In this document: positions 63,856 to 64,000 of the stretch, one piece after another
Layout of the letters: every line of letters begins with the position of its first letter
How positions within the stretch are numbered: the stretch's first letter is position 1
From: Leguminivora glycinivorella
Taxonomy: Eukaryota > Arthropoda > Insecta > Lepidoptera > Tortricidae
Assembly (NCBI RefSeq): GCF_023078275.1
Contig: NC_062975.1
Coordinates: forward strand, 8,159,141 to 8,223,140
Direction of reading: 5' to 3'
Length of the DNA: 64,000 nucleotides
Program-made: the position numbers and the translations under genes
Notes under the pieces: model-generated
Told to the model about the DNA's origin: nothing
The model's input: the letters and a program-made list of their open reading frames with translations, nothing else
The model's database searches: none

Positions 63856-64000
63856 ACAACGCATAGACGGCGGTAGATATATAATCGCTTACGGGCAATT
63901 CCACGTAACTGTAATGTAAGTGACCACTTCATTGCAGGTTTTTTATTTATGATGCAAATTGAAGTCTTAATTTATCTCTAGATAAGCCTACTTTTAATTC
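63856..64000. other. Right edge spacer
   Basis: Nothing recognised before the window ends. Confidence 0.35.

Overview
This is a gene-poor, AT-rich, intensely repetitive stretch of eukaryotic nuclear DNA. I read it as a moth or butterfly (Lepidoptera) because it carries several repeat families I know from lepidopteran genomes. These are the Helitron-like repeat ending in a GC hairpin plus CTAG, tRNA-derived SINEs whose box B reads GGTTCGAATCC on the minus strand, RTE-type retrotransposon 3' ends (the cccactgctgggcaaaggcct signature on the minus strand), and many short inverted-repeat elements. The assignment rests on pattern memory, not a search. I cannot support any intact host protein gene. 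The only long coding sequence belongs to a retrotransposon.

Layout. 1-22 kb is a patchwork of MITEs, foldback elements, tandem arrays, Helitron-like copies and LINE 3' ends, with several nested insertions. 22.185-37.234 kb is the main feature: two direct repeats of about 3.77 kb flank 7.5 kb of non-gag/pol sequence. The repeats begin TGTA and end TACA, and the whole 15,050-bp unit is bracketed by a 4-bp duplication (GAAG). I interpret this as one large non-autonomous LTR retroelement (LARD-like) with very long LTRs. A TATA-like box and a conserved AATAAA lie about 140 bp apart inside each LTR. The internal region carries a good hairpin just behind the 5' LTR, a series of canonical splice signals on the minus strand, a plus-strand first-exon-like block with a strong splice donor, and a degenerate tRNA-like unit. 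It may therefore have captured host DNA.

37-53 kb returns to repeats: two tRNA SINEs, hAT elements with exact 8-bp target duplications, a 2.5-kb foldback element, and inside that a perfect 108-bp-arm palindrome. 53.7-57.2 kb is a young LINE with an uninterrupted 940-codon endonuclease/reverse-transcriptase ORF preceded by a short ORF1 remnant. 57.2-64 kb holds more MITEs and a 1.6-kb hAT-like element with an exact 8-bp duplication. That element contains a LINE fragment that is itself interrupted by another insertion.

The elements interact mainly through nesting. In three places (6.67, 9.73 and 61.43 kb) an uninterrupted sister copy or duplicated flank defines the insertion site precisely.
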